Source: an uncultured Roseobacter sp. (GTDB lineage: Bacteria > Pseudomonadota > Alphaproteobacteria > Rhodobacterales > Rhodobacteraceae). Taken from it: a stretch of DNA of 39,229 nt. Shown one piece after another: positions 31,982-39,229 of this stretch (its first letter is position 1; each line of letters starts with the position of its first letter). The notes beneath the pieces are model-generated. The model ran no database searches. It had not been told where the DNA came from and was given only the letters and a program-made list of their open reading frames with translations. The DNA is taken from contig CAJXIL010000016.1 in NCBI GenBank assembly GCA_913054455.1, forward strand, positions 1-39,229, read 5' to 3'. The position numbers were made by a program, and so were the translations under genes.

Positions 31982-33844
31982 ATGCTACGTATTCGCGATA
32001 TCACCTATTCGGTTGAAGGCCGCCCTCTGTTTGAAGAGGCCAGTGCCACCATTCCCAATGGTCACAAAGTCGGCCTTGTGGGACGTAACGGCACTGGTAA
32101 AACGACCCTGTTTCGCCTCATCAGAGGCGAGCTGGCGTTGGAAACTGGCTCGATCTCTCTGCCCACTAAAGCGCAAATTGGGGGCATTGCCCAGGAGGCG
32201 CCTTCCTCCAACGTGTCATTGATCGACACGGTTCTGGCAGCAGCCACCGAACGCGCCGCACTGATGGCTGAGGCCGAGACCGCGACAGATCCAACCCGTA
32301 TTGCAGAAGTACAGACCAGACTGGCGGATATTGATGCCTGGTCGGCCGAGGCGCGTGCGGCTTCGATTCTCAAAGGTCTCGGATTTGACGAAGAAGCCCA
32401 GGCGCGGCCCTGTTCTGATTTTTCCGGCGGCTGGCGCATGCGGGTGGCTCTGGCAGCGGTGTTGTTTTCAGAGCCGGATTTGTTGTTGTTGGACGAACCG
32501 ACAAACTATCTCGATCTGGAGGGGGCGCTCTGGCTGGAGGCCTATCTGGTCAAATATCCCCATACTGTCATCATCATCAGTCACGACCGGGAGCTGCTGA
32601 ACCGGTCGGTGGGCGGCATCCTACATCTGGAAGACCGCAAGGTCACCTATTATGGCGGCAACTACGACCAGTTTGCGCGACAACGGGCCGCCAACCGGGC
32701 CAATCAGGCGGCCCAGGCAAAGAAGCAGGATGCGCGGCGCGCCCACCTGCAGAGCTTTGTCGATCGCTTCAAGGCCAAGGCCAGTAAGGCCAAACAGGCG
32801 CAAAGCCGGGTCAAGATGCTGGAAAAGATGGAAACCATCCGAGCGCCCGAAGATGCGGCACGTACGGTTTTCACCTTTCCCACCCCAGAAGAGCTGTCGC
32901 CACCGATCATTGCCACTGAAGGCGTCAAGGTCGGCTATGATGGCAAGGTGATCCTGGGCAACCTGGATCTGCGCATTGATCAGGATGATCGTATTGCCCT
33001 GTTGGGCAAAAACGGCGAGGGTAAATCGACCCTGTCTAAGATGCTGTCCGCGCGACTGGCGCCAATGGGTGGCAAGATGGCGCAGTCCAGCAAGCTGCGC
33101 ATCGGCTTCTTTGCTCAGCATCAGGTGGATGAGCTCTATATTGATGAAACGCCCCTGCAGCATTTGATGCGAGAGCGCGCCAGTGAAGGCCAGGCCCGCC
33201 TCCGCGCCCGCTTGGCTGGATTTGGGCTGGGCGCCGATCAGGCCGATACTGAAGTCGGACGCCTGTCGGGCGGGCAAAAGGCACGGTTGTCACTACTGCT
33301 CGCGACATTGGATGCGCCGCATCTGTTGATCCTGGATGAGCCGACAAACCACTTGGATATCGAGAGCCGCGAAGCCCTCGTCGAGGCCCTGACGGCCTAT
33401 ACCGGTGCGGTGATTCTGGTCAGCCACGATATGCACCTGCTGAGCCTGGTGGCAGATCGGCTTTGGCTGGTGTCAAAGGGCACAGTGAAACCCTATGAGG
33501 GCGATCTGGCCTCTTATCGGGCCTTACTGCTGGAAAAAGACAAGCCCGCCCCCAAGGACAAGCCAGCAAAGAAGGAAAAACCCAAACCGGCGCGCCCCTC
33601 CCGCGATGCTATCCTGGCGCTCCGCAAGGAGGCCCGTAAATCCGAAGAGCGCGTTACCAAGCTGACCCAGATGAAAGACAAGCTGGATGCCAAGCTGGCG
33701 GACCCAGAGCTTTACGAACCTGAGAAAAAAGACGAGGCTCGAGTTTGGCAGGGCAAACATGCCGAGGTCATCACCGCACTAGAGCGGGCTGAGCTGTTGT
33801 GGATGCGGGCCCTAGAGAAATTGGAAAAAGCCGAGGCTCTATGA
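31982..33844 (+). CDS. ABC-F family ATPase (ribosome-associated, Uup/YheS-like)
   Basis: The 620-residue protein has two ABC domains and no membrane part. Domain one has Walker A GRNGTGKTT, signature SGGWRMR and Walker B LLLLDEPTNYLD. Domain two has GKNGEGKST, SGGQKAR and LLILDEPTNHLD. An interdomain linker (about residues 225-285) is rich in Lys and Arg, as in ribosome-binding ABC-F factors. A C-terminal coiled coil follows a Lys/Pro stretch. Such proteins act on translating ribosomes. ATG 31982 is the usual family start; a GTG at 31958 with AAGG near is an alternative adding 8 residues. The stop overlaps marC (ATGA), so both are co-transcribed. Confidence 0.93.
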   Translation: MLRIRDITYSVEGRPLFEEASATIPNGHKVGLVGRNGTGKTTLFRLIRGELALETGSISLPTKAQIGGIAQEAPSSNVSLIDTVLAAATERAALMAEAETATDPTRIAEVQTRLADIDAWSAEARAASILKGLGFDEEAQARPCSDFSGGWRMRVALAAVLFSEPDLLLLDEPTNYLDLEGALWLEAYLVKYPHTVIIISHDRELLNRSVGGILHLEDRKVTYYGGNYDQFARQRAANRANQAAQAKKQDARRAHLQSFVDRFKAKASKAKQAQSRVKMLEKMETIRAPEDAARTVFTFPTPEELSPPIIATEGVKVGYDGKVILGNLDLRIDQDDRIALLGKNGEGKSTLSKMLSARLAPMGGKMAQSSKLRIGFFAQHQVDELYIDETPLQHLMRERASEGQARLRARLAGFGLGADQADTEVGRLSGGQKARLSLLLATLDAPHLLILDEPTNHLDIESREALVEALTAYTGAVILVSHDMHLLSLVADRLWLVSKGTVKPYEGDLASYRALLLEKDKPAPKDKPAKKEKPKPARPSRDAILALRKEARKSEERVTKLTQMKDKLDAKLADPELYEPEKKDEARVWQGKHAEVITALERAELLWMRALEKLEKAEAL

Positions 33845-34464
33845 TCGACACTGCCTTTTTGATCACCTCTTTTGTGACGCTCTTTGTGATCATTGATCCT
33901 ATTGGGCTCACCCCGATCTTTTTGGCACTGACCCAGGGGGCAACCCCGCAAGAGCGGCGCTCGATCGCGCTCCGCGCCGCCTTTACCGCCATGTTTCTGC
34001 TGGCGCTCTTTGCCGCCTTTGGCGAAGCGGTCCTGGGATTTGCAGGCATTTCCATGGCGGCCTTTCGCGTCGCTGGCGGTGTGTTACTGTTTATCACTGC
34101 ATTGGACATGTTGTTTGAACGTCGCACCAAAAGACGGGAAAATCAGGGCGAAGAGGCTGTTGAAGCCGATGACCCCTCTGTTTTCCCCCTGTCGATCCCA
34201 CTGATCGCTGGCCCAGGCTCCATTGCGACCGTGATCCTGTTGTCGGGACAAAAACCCGGGCTGGAAGGCTTTGCCTTGGTGATGTGCGTGGTTTTTGCGG
34301 TTCTAATCGTGATGTTGGCCATGTTCCTCGCTTCTGGCTTGTTCGAGCGCGCCATGGGCAAGACCGGAATCAATGTGGTGACCCGATTGTTGGGGATGTT
34401 GCTGGCGGCCCTGTCGGTACAGTTTGTCCTCGACGGGCTGCGTGATTTTGGCTTTGCGAGCTAA
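33841..34464 (+). CDS. MarC-family integral membrane protein
   Basis: The 207-residue membrane protein has about six membrane segments and the motifs VIIDPIGLTPIFLALTQGA and PLSIPLIAGPGSIATVILL, typical of MarC (UPF0056). The function of the family is unclear; the old link with antibiotic resistance was not upheld. Start ATG 33841 overlaps the ABC-F stop. The next gene is 39 bases away, so ABC-F, marC and the retropepsin-like gene could form one transcript. Confidence 0.92.
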   Translation: MIDTAFLITSFVTLFVIIDPIGLTPIFLALTQGATPQERRSIALRAAFTAMFLLALFAAFGEAVLGFAGISMAAFRVAGGVLLFITALDMLFERRTKRRENQGEEAVEADDPSVFPLSIPLIAGPGSIATVILLSGQKPGLEGFALVMCVVFAVLIVMLAMFLASGLFERAMGKTGINVVTRLLGMLLAALSVQFVLDGLRDFGFAS

Positions 34465-34503
34465 CCGAAATCGAAAGCCGCTAGAGGGGAGCAAACTGGA
34501 GCC

Positions 34504-35085
34504 ATGGAAGATCTAGATTATGGACGCCTGCTGTATCTATTGTTGCTGCTCTGCGCGGTCGGATCTTGGGTCTTTGTGCAAACCCGGCAAAATCTGAGCA
34601 CGACCCTGCAACAGCTGGCAATATGGGCCTTTATCTTTCTGGGAGTTATCGCCGGCTACGGTCTGTGGGAAGACATTCGCCATACGGTGCGCCCGCAGCA
34701 ATCGGTGATGAATGAGGCCGGGCGAGTGACGGTGCCCCGGTCGCAGGATGGTCACTACTATCTCACACTCACAGTCAGTGGCGCGCAGATAGAGTTCCTC
34801 GTGGATACTGGCGCCAGCGAAGTTGTGCTGAGCACGGCGGATGCAAGGCGCGCAGGGTTGGAGCCAGAGAAGCTTGCCTATCTAGGTCGGGCGAATACCG
34901 CCAATGGCGTGGTGCGCACCGCATCAGTTCGGGTTGATGAGGTGGCCCTTGGTGAGATCCGTGATCGGAATTTACGGGTTTCGGTCAATCAGGGCGAAAT
35001 GGATAAGTCGCTGCTGGGCATGACCTATCTGCAACGCTGGTCCAGCATAGAGATCCGCAACGGCGCGCTGGTCCTTACCCGCTAA
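34504..35085 (+). CDS. Membrane-anchored retropepsin-like aspartic protease (TIGR02281 type)
   Basis: The 193-residue protein has two N-terminal membrane segments (about 10-25 and 40-57) and a retropepsin-like domain at about 75-190. The active-site loop is FLVDTGASEVVLS, and a later hydrophobic LLGMTYLQRW is conserved. One catalytic aspartate per chain implies a dimer, as in viral proteases. The protease domain probably faces the periplasm. The substrate is unknown. It follows marC on the same strand. Confidence 0.87.
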   Translation: MEDLDYGRLLYLLLLLCAVGSWVFVQTRQNLSTTLQQLAIWAFIFLGVIAGYGLWEDIRHTVRPQQSVMNEAGRVTVPRSQDGHYYLTLTVSGAQIEFLVDTGASEVVLSTADARRAGLEPEKLAYLGRANTANGVVRTASVRVDEVALGEIRDRNLRVSVNQGEMDKSLLGMTYLQRWSSIEIRNGALVLTR

Positions 35086-35114
35086 TAAGCTCCCTCTGGG
35101 ATTGCCCTTTTGCT

Positions 35115-35573
35115 TTAGGCCTCAGCCTTCTTTTCCCACCGCCCCGATTCCTCGGACCAATATTGGGCGGAACAGCCCGCGCCTGTCAGGCTCTTCCATT
35201 GGCTGCGCGCCTGCTGAAGCGCCGTTTCATTATTGCCATCAAACAGAATACAAACCCGTTCGCGCGCCTGAACTTCCTCCGGCGTCACCTCTGCGCCATC
35301 TACCGTCATCAGACACTCTGGCTGGTTGGCGCTGTCCTGAGTGGTGGTCAGCAAAATTGGCTGCAAGGCGTCATGCGGACCACCTGCCAACCCATGGGCC
35401 AGAAAGCTGTCGGCACTGCCCTGCCAGAGCACCTCGTCCAGCCAACTCATCCGGTCGGCCATCTGACCGCGCACCGCGGTGCGCCAGCCAGCCCCGCGCG
35501 CCTTTTGCAGCAAAACCGGCAGGGTTTCCTGCAGCGGGCGACGCGTGAGGTGATAGAAATAGGCGGCCCCCAT
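35115..35573 (-). CDS. holC: DNA polymerase III chi subunit
   Basis: HolC links the clamp loader to [14 protein letters not shown] DNA-binding protein. The 152-residue product has MGAAYFYHLTRRPLQETLPV at the start, then VLLQKARGAGWR, WLDEVLW and SFLAHG, all family features. It follows pepA by 7 bases on the same strand, a conserved pairing in alphaproteobacteria, so it is translated from the pepA transcript. Confidence 0.92.
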   Translation of the reverse strand: MGAAYFYHLTRRPLQETLPVLLQKARGAGWRTAVRGQMADRMSWLDEVLWQGSADSFLAHGLAGGPHDALQPILLTTTQDSANQPECLMTVDGAEVTPEEVQARERVCILFDGNNETALQQARSQWKSLTGAGCSAQYWSEESGRWEKKAEA

Positions 35574-35580
35574 GCTGGGC

Positions 35581-37056
35581 TTACTCCGACTCGAACTTGT
35601 CTTGCACTAGGCGGTCCAGCGCCATAACGCCCCAGCCTGTCGCGCCTTTGGGCGCATAGGACGTGGCCGATTTCACCGAGGCGACACCGGCAATATCCAG
35701 GTGGATCCAGGGCATATCATCCTTGATGAAACGCTTGAGGAACTGCGCCGCAGTGATTGAGCCGGCCGGGCGACCGCCGACGTTTTTCATATCAGCAATT
35801 CGGGATTTCAGCTGATCGTCATAGGCCTGCCCCAGGGGCATGCGCCAGGCGCCTTCATCGGTCGCCCTCGCTGCCTTCAGGAAACCATTGCACAGGGTAT
35901 CATCATTGGAGAAAACCCCTGCGTTTTCATGGCCCAGGCCAATGATCACCGCGCCGGTCAAGGTGGCCAGGTCAATAACGCCACAGGGGTTGAAGCGCTC
36001 CTGCGCATACCAGAGCACATCGCAAAGCACCAAACGCCCCTCAGCATCGGTATTGATCACCTCAACCGTGTCCCCCTTCATGGACTTGACCACGTCACCC
36101 GGACGGGTGGCATTGCCCGAAGGCATGTTTTCCACCAGACCAACCAGCCCGACAACATTGGCGCGGGCCTTACGCAGGGCCAGCGCTTTCATGGTCCCAA
36201 CAACGACCCCGGCGCCGCCCATATCCATGGTCATGTCTTCCATACCAGCCGCAGGCTTCAGTGAGATACCGCCGGTGTCAAAGACCACACCTTTGCCAAC
36301 TAGGGCCAACGGAGCTTCCCCCTCGGAGCCGCCCTTCCAATTCATGATCGCAACCTTGGAAGGGCTGTCAGAGCCCTGACCAACACAGAGCAGCGCTCCC
36401 ATGCCAAGTTCTTCCAGCTGCGCCTCATCCAGAATTTCGATCTCAAGTCCAATGTCGGACATTTCTTCAATCCGGCGGGCAAATTCGACGGTGGTCAGAA
36501 CATTCGCGGGCTCATTGACCAGATCACGGGTCATGTGCACGCCTTCGGCCACCGCAGCCAGGGACGCATAGGCCGCTGCCATCTCATCGAAAGCCTTATG
36601 AGCAATCGTGATCTCAGCCGCAGGTTTGACCTCTTTCAGGGCCTTGTGGTTATCAAACCCATAGCTGCGCAGGGCCATCCCCATCGCCAGTTCAGCAGCC
36701 TTGGGGATAGAACCTGTCATGACAGTCATGGATTGCTCTGGCGCTGCTGCGACCAGTTTGGCCCCTGCCTGACGTGCTTCGATCGGGGTGATGCGACGTG
36801 AAAGAACTAGAACATGCAGCGCTTCTGCTGCCATCCCAGTGGGCCAGCTTAACGTGATGACCGTGCCAGATTTGTGTTTGGCAAACGCTGGTGCAGCAAC
36901 CAGACGCGCCAAGGCCCCCTTGGTGAGCCGGTTGGCGCTGCGGGCTGCCTGGTCCATCACACCTTCTGGGGTGACCAGAACAACAACATGGCCGGTCATC
37001 CCAGAAAGGGCCTTTGGATCATAGTCTGCAAAACGGATGGCTGGCACGGTGCTCAT
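35581..37056 (-). CDS. pepA: Leucyl aminopeptidase (M17)
   Basis: The 491-residue cytosolic metallopeptidase removes N-terminal amino acids. The M17 signature NTDAEGRLVLCD is present, as is the metal-site region VGKGVVFDTGGISLKPAAG followed by MTMDMGGAG. In other bacteria PepA also binds DNA in plasmid recombination. ATG 37056 is chosen: AGGAG lies 10 bases upstream and the product starts MSTVPAIRF. The open frame to 37209 adds 51 unlikely residues. It is divergent from lptF with about 230 bases between. Confidence 0.95.
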   Translation of the reverse strand: MSTVPAIRFADYDPKALSGMTGHVVVLVTPEGVMDQAARSANRLTKGALARLVAAPAFAKHKSGTVITLSWPTGMAAEALHVLVLSRRITPIEARQAGAKLVAAAPEQSMTVMTGSIPKAAELAMGMALRSYGFDNHKALKEVKPAAEITIAHKAFDEMAAAYASLAAVAEGVHMTRDLVNEPANVLTTVEFARRIEEMSDIGLEIEILDEAQLEELGMGALLCVGQGSDSPSKVAIMNWKGGSEGEAPLALVGKGVVFDTGGISLKPAAGMEDMTMDMGGAGVVVGTMKALALRKARANVVGLVGLVENMPSGNATRPGDVVKSMKGDTVEVINTDAEGRLVLCDVLWYAQERFNPCGVIDLATLTGAVIIGLGHENAGVFSNDDTLCNGFLKAARATDEGAWRMPLGQAYDDQLKSRIADMKNVGGRPAGSITAAQFLKRFIKDDMPWIHLDIAGVASVKSATSYAPKGATGWGVMALDRLVQDKFESE

Positions 37057-37286
37057 GGTCTGGAGGCTCCTGTCGGAATGAGGTCTTATTATATCTCCCC
37101 AATAAATAACTTGGGCTCGGCACAATAGCCAGCCCCCAGAGGCAGTCTGGCTGCGGGCAAATTCGCTCGGCACCAACCCGCCAAACCTGCGTTTGACCTC
37201 AGAAATCACGCAGATAGCAGTTTTCCCCGTGAAACATTTCCTCTAAGGTTCTGCAAAATGACAATGGCAGGATCTGGGGGGATCAA

Positions 37287-38450
37287 GTGTCACGATTTGA
37301 CAGATATGTCCTGTCGCAATACCTGCTGTTTTTCAGCTTTTTTGCGCTCATTCTGGTTGCCGTCTTCTGGGTCAACCGGGCTGTTGTGCTGTTCGACCGT
37401 CTGATCGGAGACGGGCAGACAGCGATTGTTTTTCTGGAATTTACAGCCCTCGCTTTGCCAAATCTGATCCGCATGGTGCTGCCTGTCGCGGTTTTTGCCT
37501 CAGCAGTCTGGGTGACCAATCGATTGCAAAGCGAGAGCGAGCTGACCGTTTTGCGCGCCACGGGGACGAGCCCCTGGCAGATGGCGCGCCCGGCTCTGGC
37601 TTTTGGCCTGATCACCGCCCTTATGATGTCGGTGCTTACGCATTTCCTGTTGCCCAGTTCAATCAGCCAATTGGCGCTGCGCGAACAGGAGGTCTCCCGC
37701 AATGTGACCGCCAAGCTGCTGACCGAAGGGCATTTCCTGCACCCGATCAAAGGGGTGACCTTCTACATTCGCCAAATTGACAGCAATGGCACGCTCAATG
37801 ATGTTTTCCTGTCTGACCGACGCGATCCAAACCAAACCATGACCTACACAGGCGCGCAGGCTTTTTTGGTGCGCGATGGGGAGAATACGCACCTGATTAT
37901 GGTGAATGGCATGGCACAGCGTCTGGACAACCGGATCCAGCAGCTGTCCACCACCAACTTCTCAGACTTCTCTTATGATATCAGCTCTTTGGCTAACAAA
38001 GGTGCCGCGACACATCGCAACATCCGTGAAATATCCAGCTGGGAGCTGCTGCAAGACCGCGACAGTATCAGCATCGCAGAAGGGTATAGCCGGGGTGCGC
38101 TGGCTGAGGAATTCCACCTTCGGTTTGCGCGTGCGCTCATCTGTGTCGCAGTGGCTTTAATCGGATTCTCAACGCTCATGCTTGGGTCCTATTCCCGCCT
38201 GGGAGTCTGGCGTCAGGCGCTTGTTGCCTTTTTGTTGTTGATCCTTGTTGAAGGGCTGCGCGGCGTGGTCTCGGAGCCGGTGCGGAGCAATCCCGATCTC
38301 TGGCTGTTGATCTACCTGCCTGCCTTTATTGGCCTGGCAATTGCAGTTGGGTTCCTGCAACTAGCGGCTCATCCGCTGGCACGGCGCCAACGCGCGCCGC
38401 AACACCATGCCCCGAACGGCGCAACTGGACAGCAAGAGGCTGGATCATGA
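37287..38450 (+). CDS. lptF: LPS export ABC transporter permease LptF
   Basis: LptF and LptG with LptB form the inner-membrane ABC transporter that lifts lipopolysaccharide out of the membrane. The 387-residue protein has six membrane segments, with a periplasmic jellyroll part in the middle, and starts MSRFDRYVLSQYLLFFSFF. The start codon is GTG 37287, with a G-run 6 bases upstream. The stop overlaps the lptG start (ATGA). It is the first gene of the usual lptF-lptG order in Rhodobacterales. Confidence 0.95.
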   Translation: MSRFDRYVLSQYLLFFSFFALILVAVFWVNRAVVLFDRLIGDGQTAIVFLEFTALALPNLIRMVLPVAVFASAVWVTNRLQSESELTVLRATGTSPWQMARPALAFGLITALMMSVLTHFLLPSSISQLALREQEVSRNVTAKLLTEGHFLHPIKGVTFYIRQIDSNGTLNDVFLSDRRDPNQTMTYTGAQAFLVRDGENTHLIMVNGMAQRLDNRIQQLSTTNFSDFSYDISSLANKGAATHRNIREISSWELLQDRDSISIAEGYSRGALAEEFHLRFARALICVAVALIGFSTLMLGSYSRLGVWRQALVAFLLLILVEGLRGVVSEPVRSNPDLWLLIYLPAFIGLAIAVGFLQLAAHPLARRQRAPQHHAPNGATGQQEAGS

Positions 38451-39229
38451 AGCTAGATCTCTACTATGCCAGACGGTTCTTGCAGTGGTTTGCCGTAATC
38501 TGCGGCGTGTTGATGACGCTGGTTATGCTGATTGACCTAAACGAGCAGATCCGTCGCTTTGATGAATTTGATGTCAGTGCCAGTGAAATTGTGGGATTAA
38601 CGCTGCTCAATGCGCCGGCAGCGCTCAGCGAGTTCCTGCCGCTCATTATGATCCTCACCACCATTGTGCTTTTTGTTGGTCTGGCCCGGAGCAGCGAATT
38701 GGTGGTGACCCGTGCTATCGGGCGCTCCGGCATCCGCGCCCTGGCAGCGCCGGTTCTGGTCGCGGGTCTGTTGGGGATACTAGCGGTGAGCACGCTCAAC
38801 CCAATCGTTGCCGCCACAACTAACCTGTCCAAGACTCTGGCGGACACTTACCGCACCGGCGGCCCCTCTGCCCTGTCGTTTTCTGGGGAGGGACTGTGGC
38901 TACGTCAGGGAAGCCCAAGCGGTCAGTCCGTGATCCATGCCTCTTCCTACGGTGGCGGGAGCGACAATGTCGTTTTGTATGATGTCACCATTCTTGCCTA
39001 CGCACCACAAGGTGGACCAATCCGTCAGATCATTGCCGAGAGCGCCCGTTTGGACGGTGAGGAATGGCTGCTTCACAAAGCCAAGGCCTGGCATATGACG
39101 GCGGGTCTCAACCCGGAACGGTCTGCCGCCACCCACGAGACGTTGCGCATACCGACCACGCTGACCCAAGACCGCATTCGGGACCGGTTGGGATCTGCGG
39201 GTGGGATATCCGTATATGATCTACCCACC
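38447..39229 (+). CDS. lptG: LPS export ABC transporter permease LptG (partial, cut by the window end)
   Basis: The first 261 residues are present and the frame runs off the right edge still open. It starts MKLDLYYARRFLQWFAVICG, with membrane segments at about 12-32 and 55-80 (LSEFLPLIMILTTIVLFVGL), then ARSSELVVTRAIGRSG, the coupling-helix region of LptG. A periplasmic region follows. It overlaps lptF by 4 bases, so the two are coupled. The absent part should hold the last membrane segments. Confidence 0.93.
   Translation, partial: MKLDLYYARRFLQWFAVICGVLMTLVMLIDLNEQIRRFDEFDVSASEIVGLTLLNAPAALSEFLPLIMILTTIVLFVGLARSSELVVTRAIGRSGIRALAAPVLVAGLLGILAVSTLNPIVAATTNLSKTLADTYRTGGPSALSFSGEGLWLRQGSPSGQSVIHASSYGGGSDNVVLYDVTILAYAPQGGPIRQIIAESARLDGEEWLLHKAKAWHMTAGLNPERSAATHETLRIPTTLTQDRIRDRLGSAGGISVYDLPT

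Noticed and set aside
30473..33844. A dedicated drug-resistance cluster (MFS transporter plus ABC-F)
   Set aside because: The genes are divergent with about 300 bases between, and the ABC-F protein looks like a housekeeping Uup/YheS type rather than a resistance factor.
1..39229. CRISPR array, rRNA operon or replication origin
   Set aside because: No regularly spaced direct repeats, rRNA-like sequence or DnaA-box cluster were noticed on reading.

Overview
The window looks like chromosomal DNA of a marine alphaproteobacterium of the order Rhodobacterales (roseobacter group). This rests on gene content and order: an F1-ATPase zeta subunit, a purM-purN pair with overlapping ends followed by rnd, a stand-alone homocysteine methyltransferase with a separate corrinoid protein and a DUF1638 protein, and pepA-holC divergent from lptF-lptG. 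No species is claimed. Most of the window is GC-rich and densely coded. The obvious exception is a lower-GC patch at about 21.5-23.8 kb, next to a tRNA-Asn gene.

Layout. 0-1.5 kb: purC (minus), divergent from the ATPase zeta subunit gene. 1.7-3.7 kb: a short MprF-like lipid aminoacyltransferase. 3.8-8.4 kb: one-carbon/methionine region with a homocysteine S-methyltransferase, an endolysin-like cysteine peptidase, a PA0069-type radical SAM protein, a B12-binding corrinoid protein and DUF1638. 8.4-11.5 kb: GST divergent from a WYL regulator, sufE, a lipoprotein and a small hypothetical. 11.6-14.5 kb: purM-purN-rnd on the minus strand. 14.6-16.8 kb: a Tat-exported metallo-beta-lactamase-fold hydrolase divergent from a LysR regulator, then a CAU tRNA that is probably tRNA-Ile2. 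17.2-21.4 kb: an NTF2-like protein, an agmatinase-family hydrolase, an orphan histidine kinase, a LACTB2-like hydrolase and tRNA-Asn.

21.5-23.8 kb is an accessory patch: two decayed IS5-family transposase remnants flank one unrecognised 289-residue gene. 23.8-28.0 kb holds what may be the most interesting unit. A small exported protein with a sulfite-oxidase/pterin-binding-like fold and no cysteine overlaps, by four bases, a membrane hybrid histidine kinase (PAS-HisKA-HATPase-REC-Hpt). A LuxR-type response regulator is divergent from them. I read this as a possible periplasmic pterin-sensing phosphorelay, by analogy with PruR systems.

28.0-39.2 kb is mostly housekeeping: an orphan cytochrome P450, a TfoX C-terminal-domain protein, ndk with its terminator, a Bcr/CflA-type MFS transporter, an ABC-F ATPase overlapping marC, a membrane-anchored retropepsin-like protease, pepA-holC, and lptF-lptG, with lptG cut by the window end.

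The genes form several functional groups: purine synthesis (purC, purM, purN, plus ndk), a methionine synthase split into separate proteins, signal transduction (three sensor or regulator sets), and envelope biogenesis (lptFG, MprF-like, marC).
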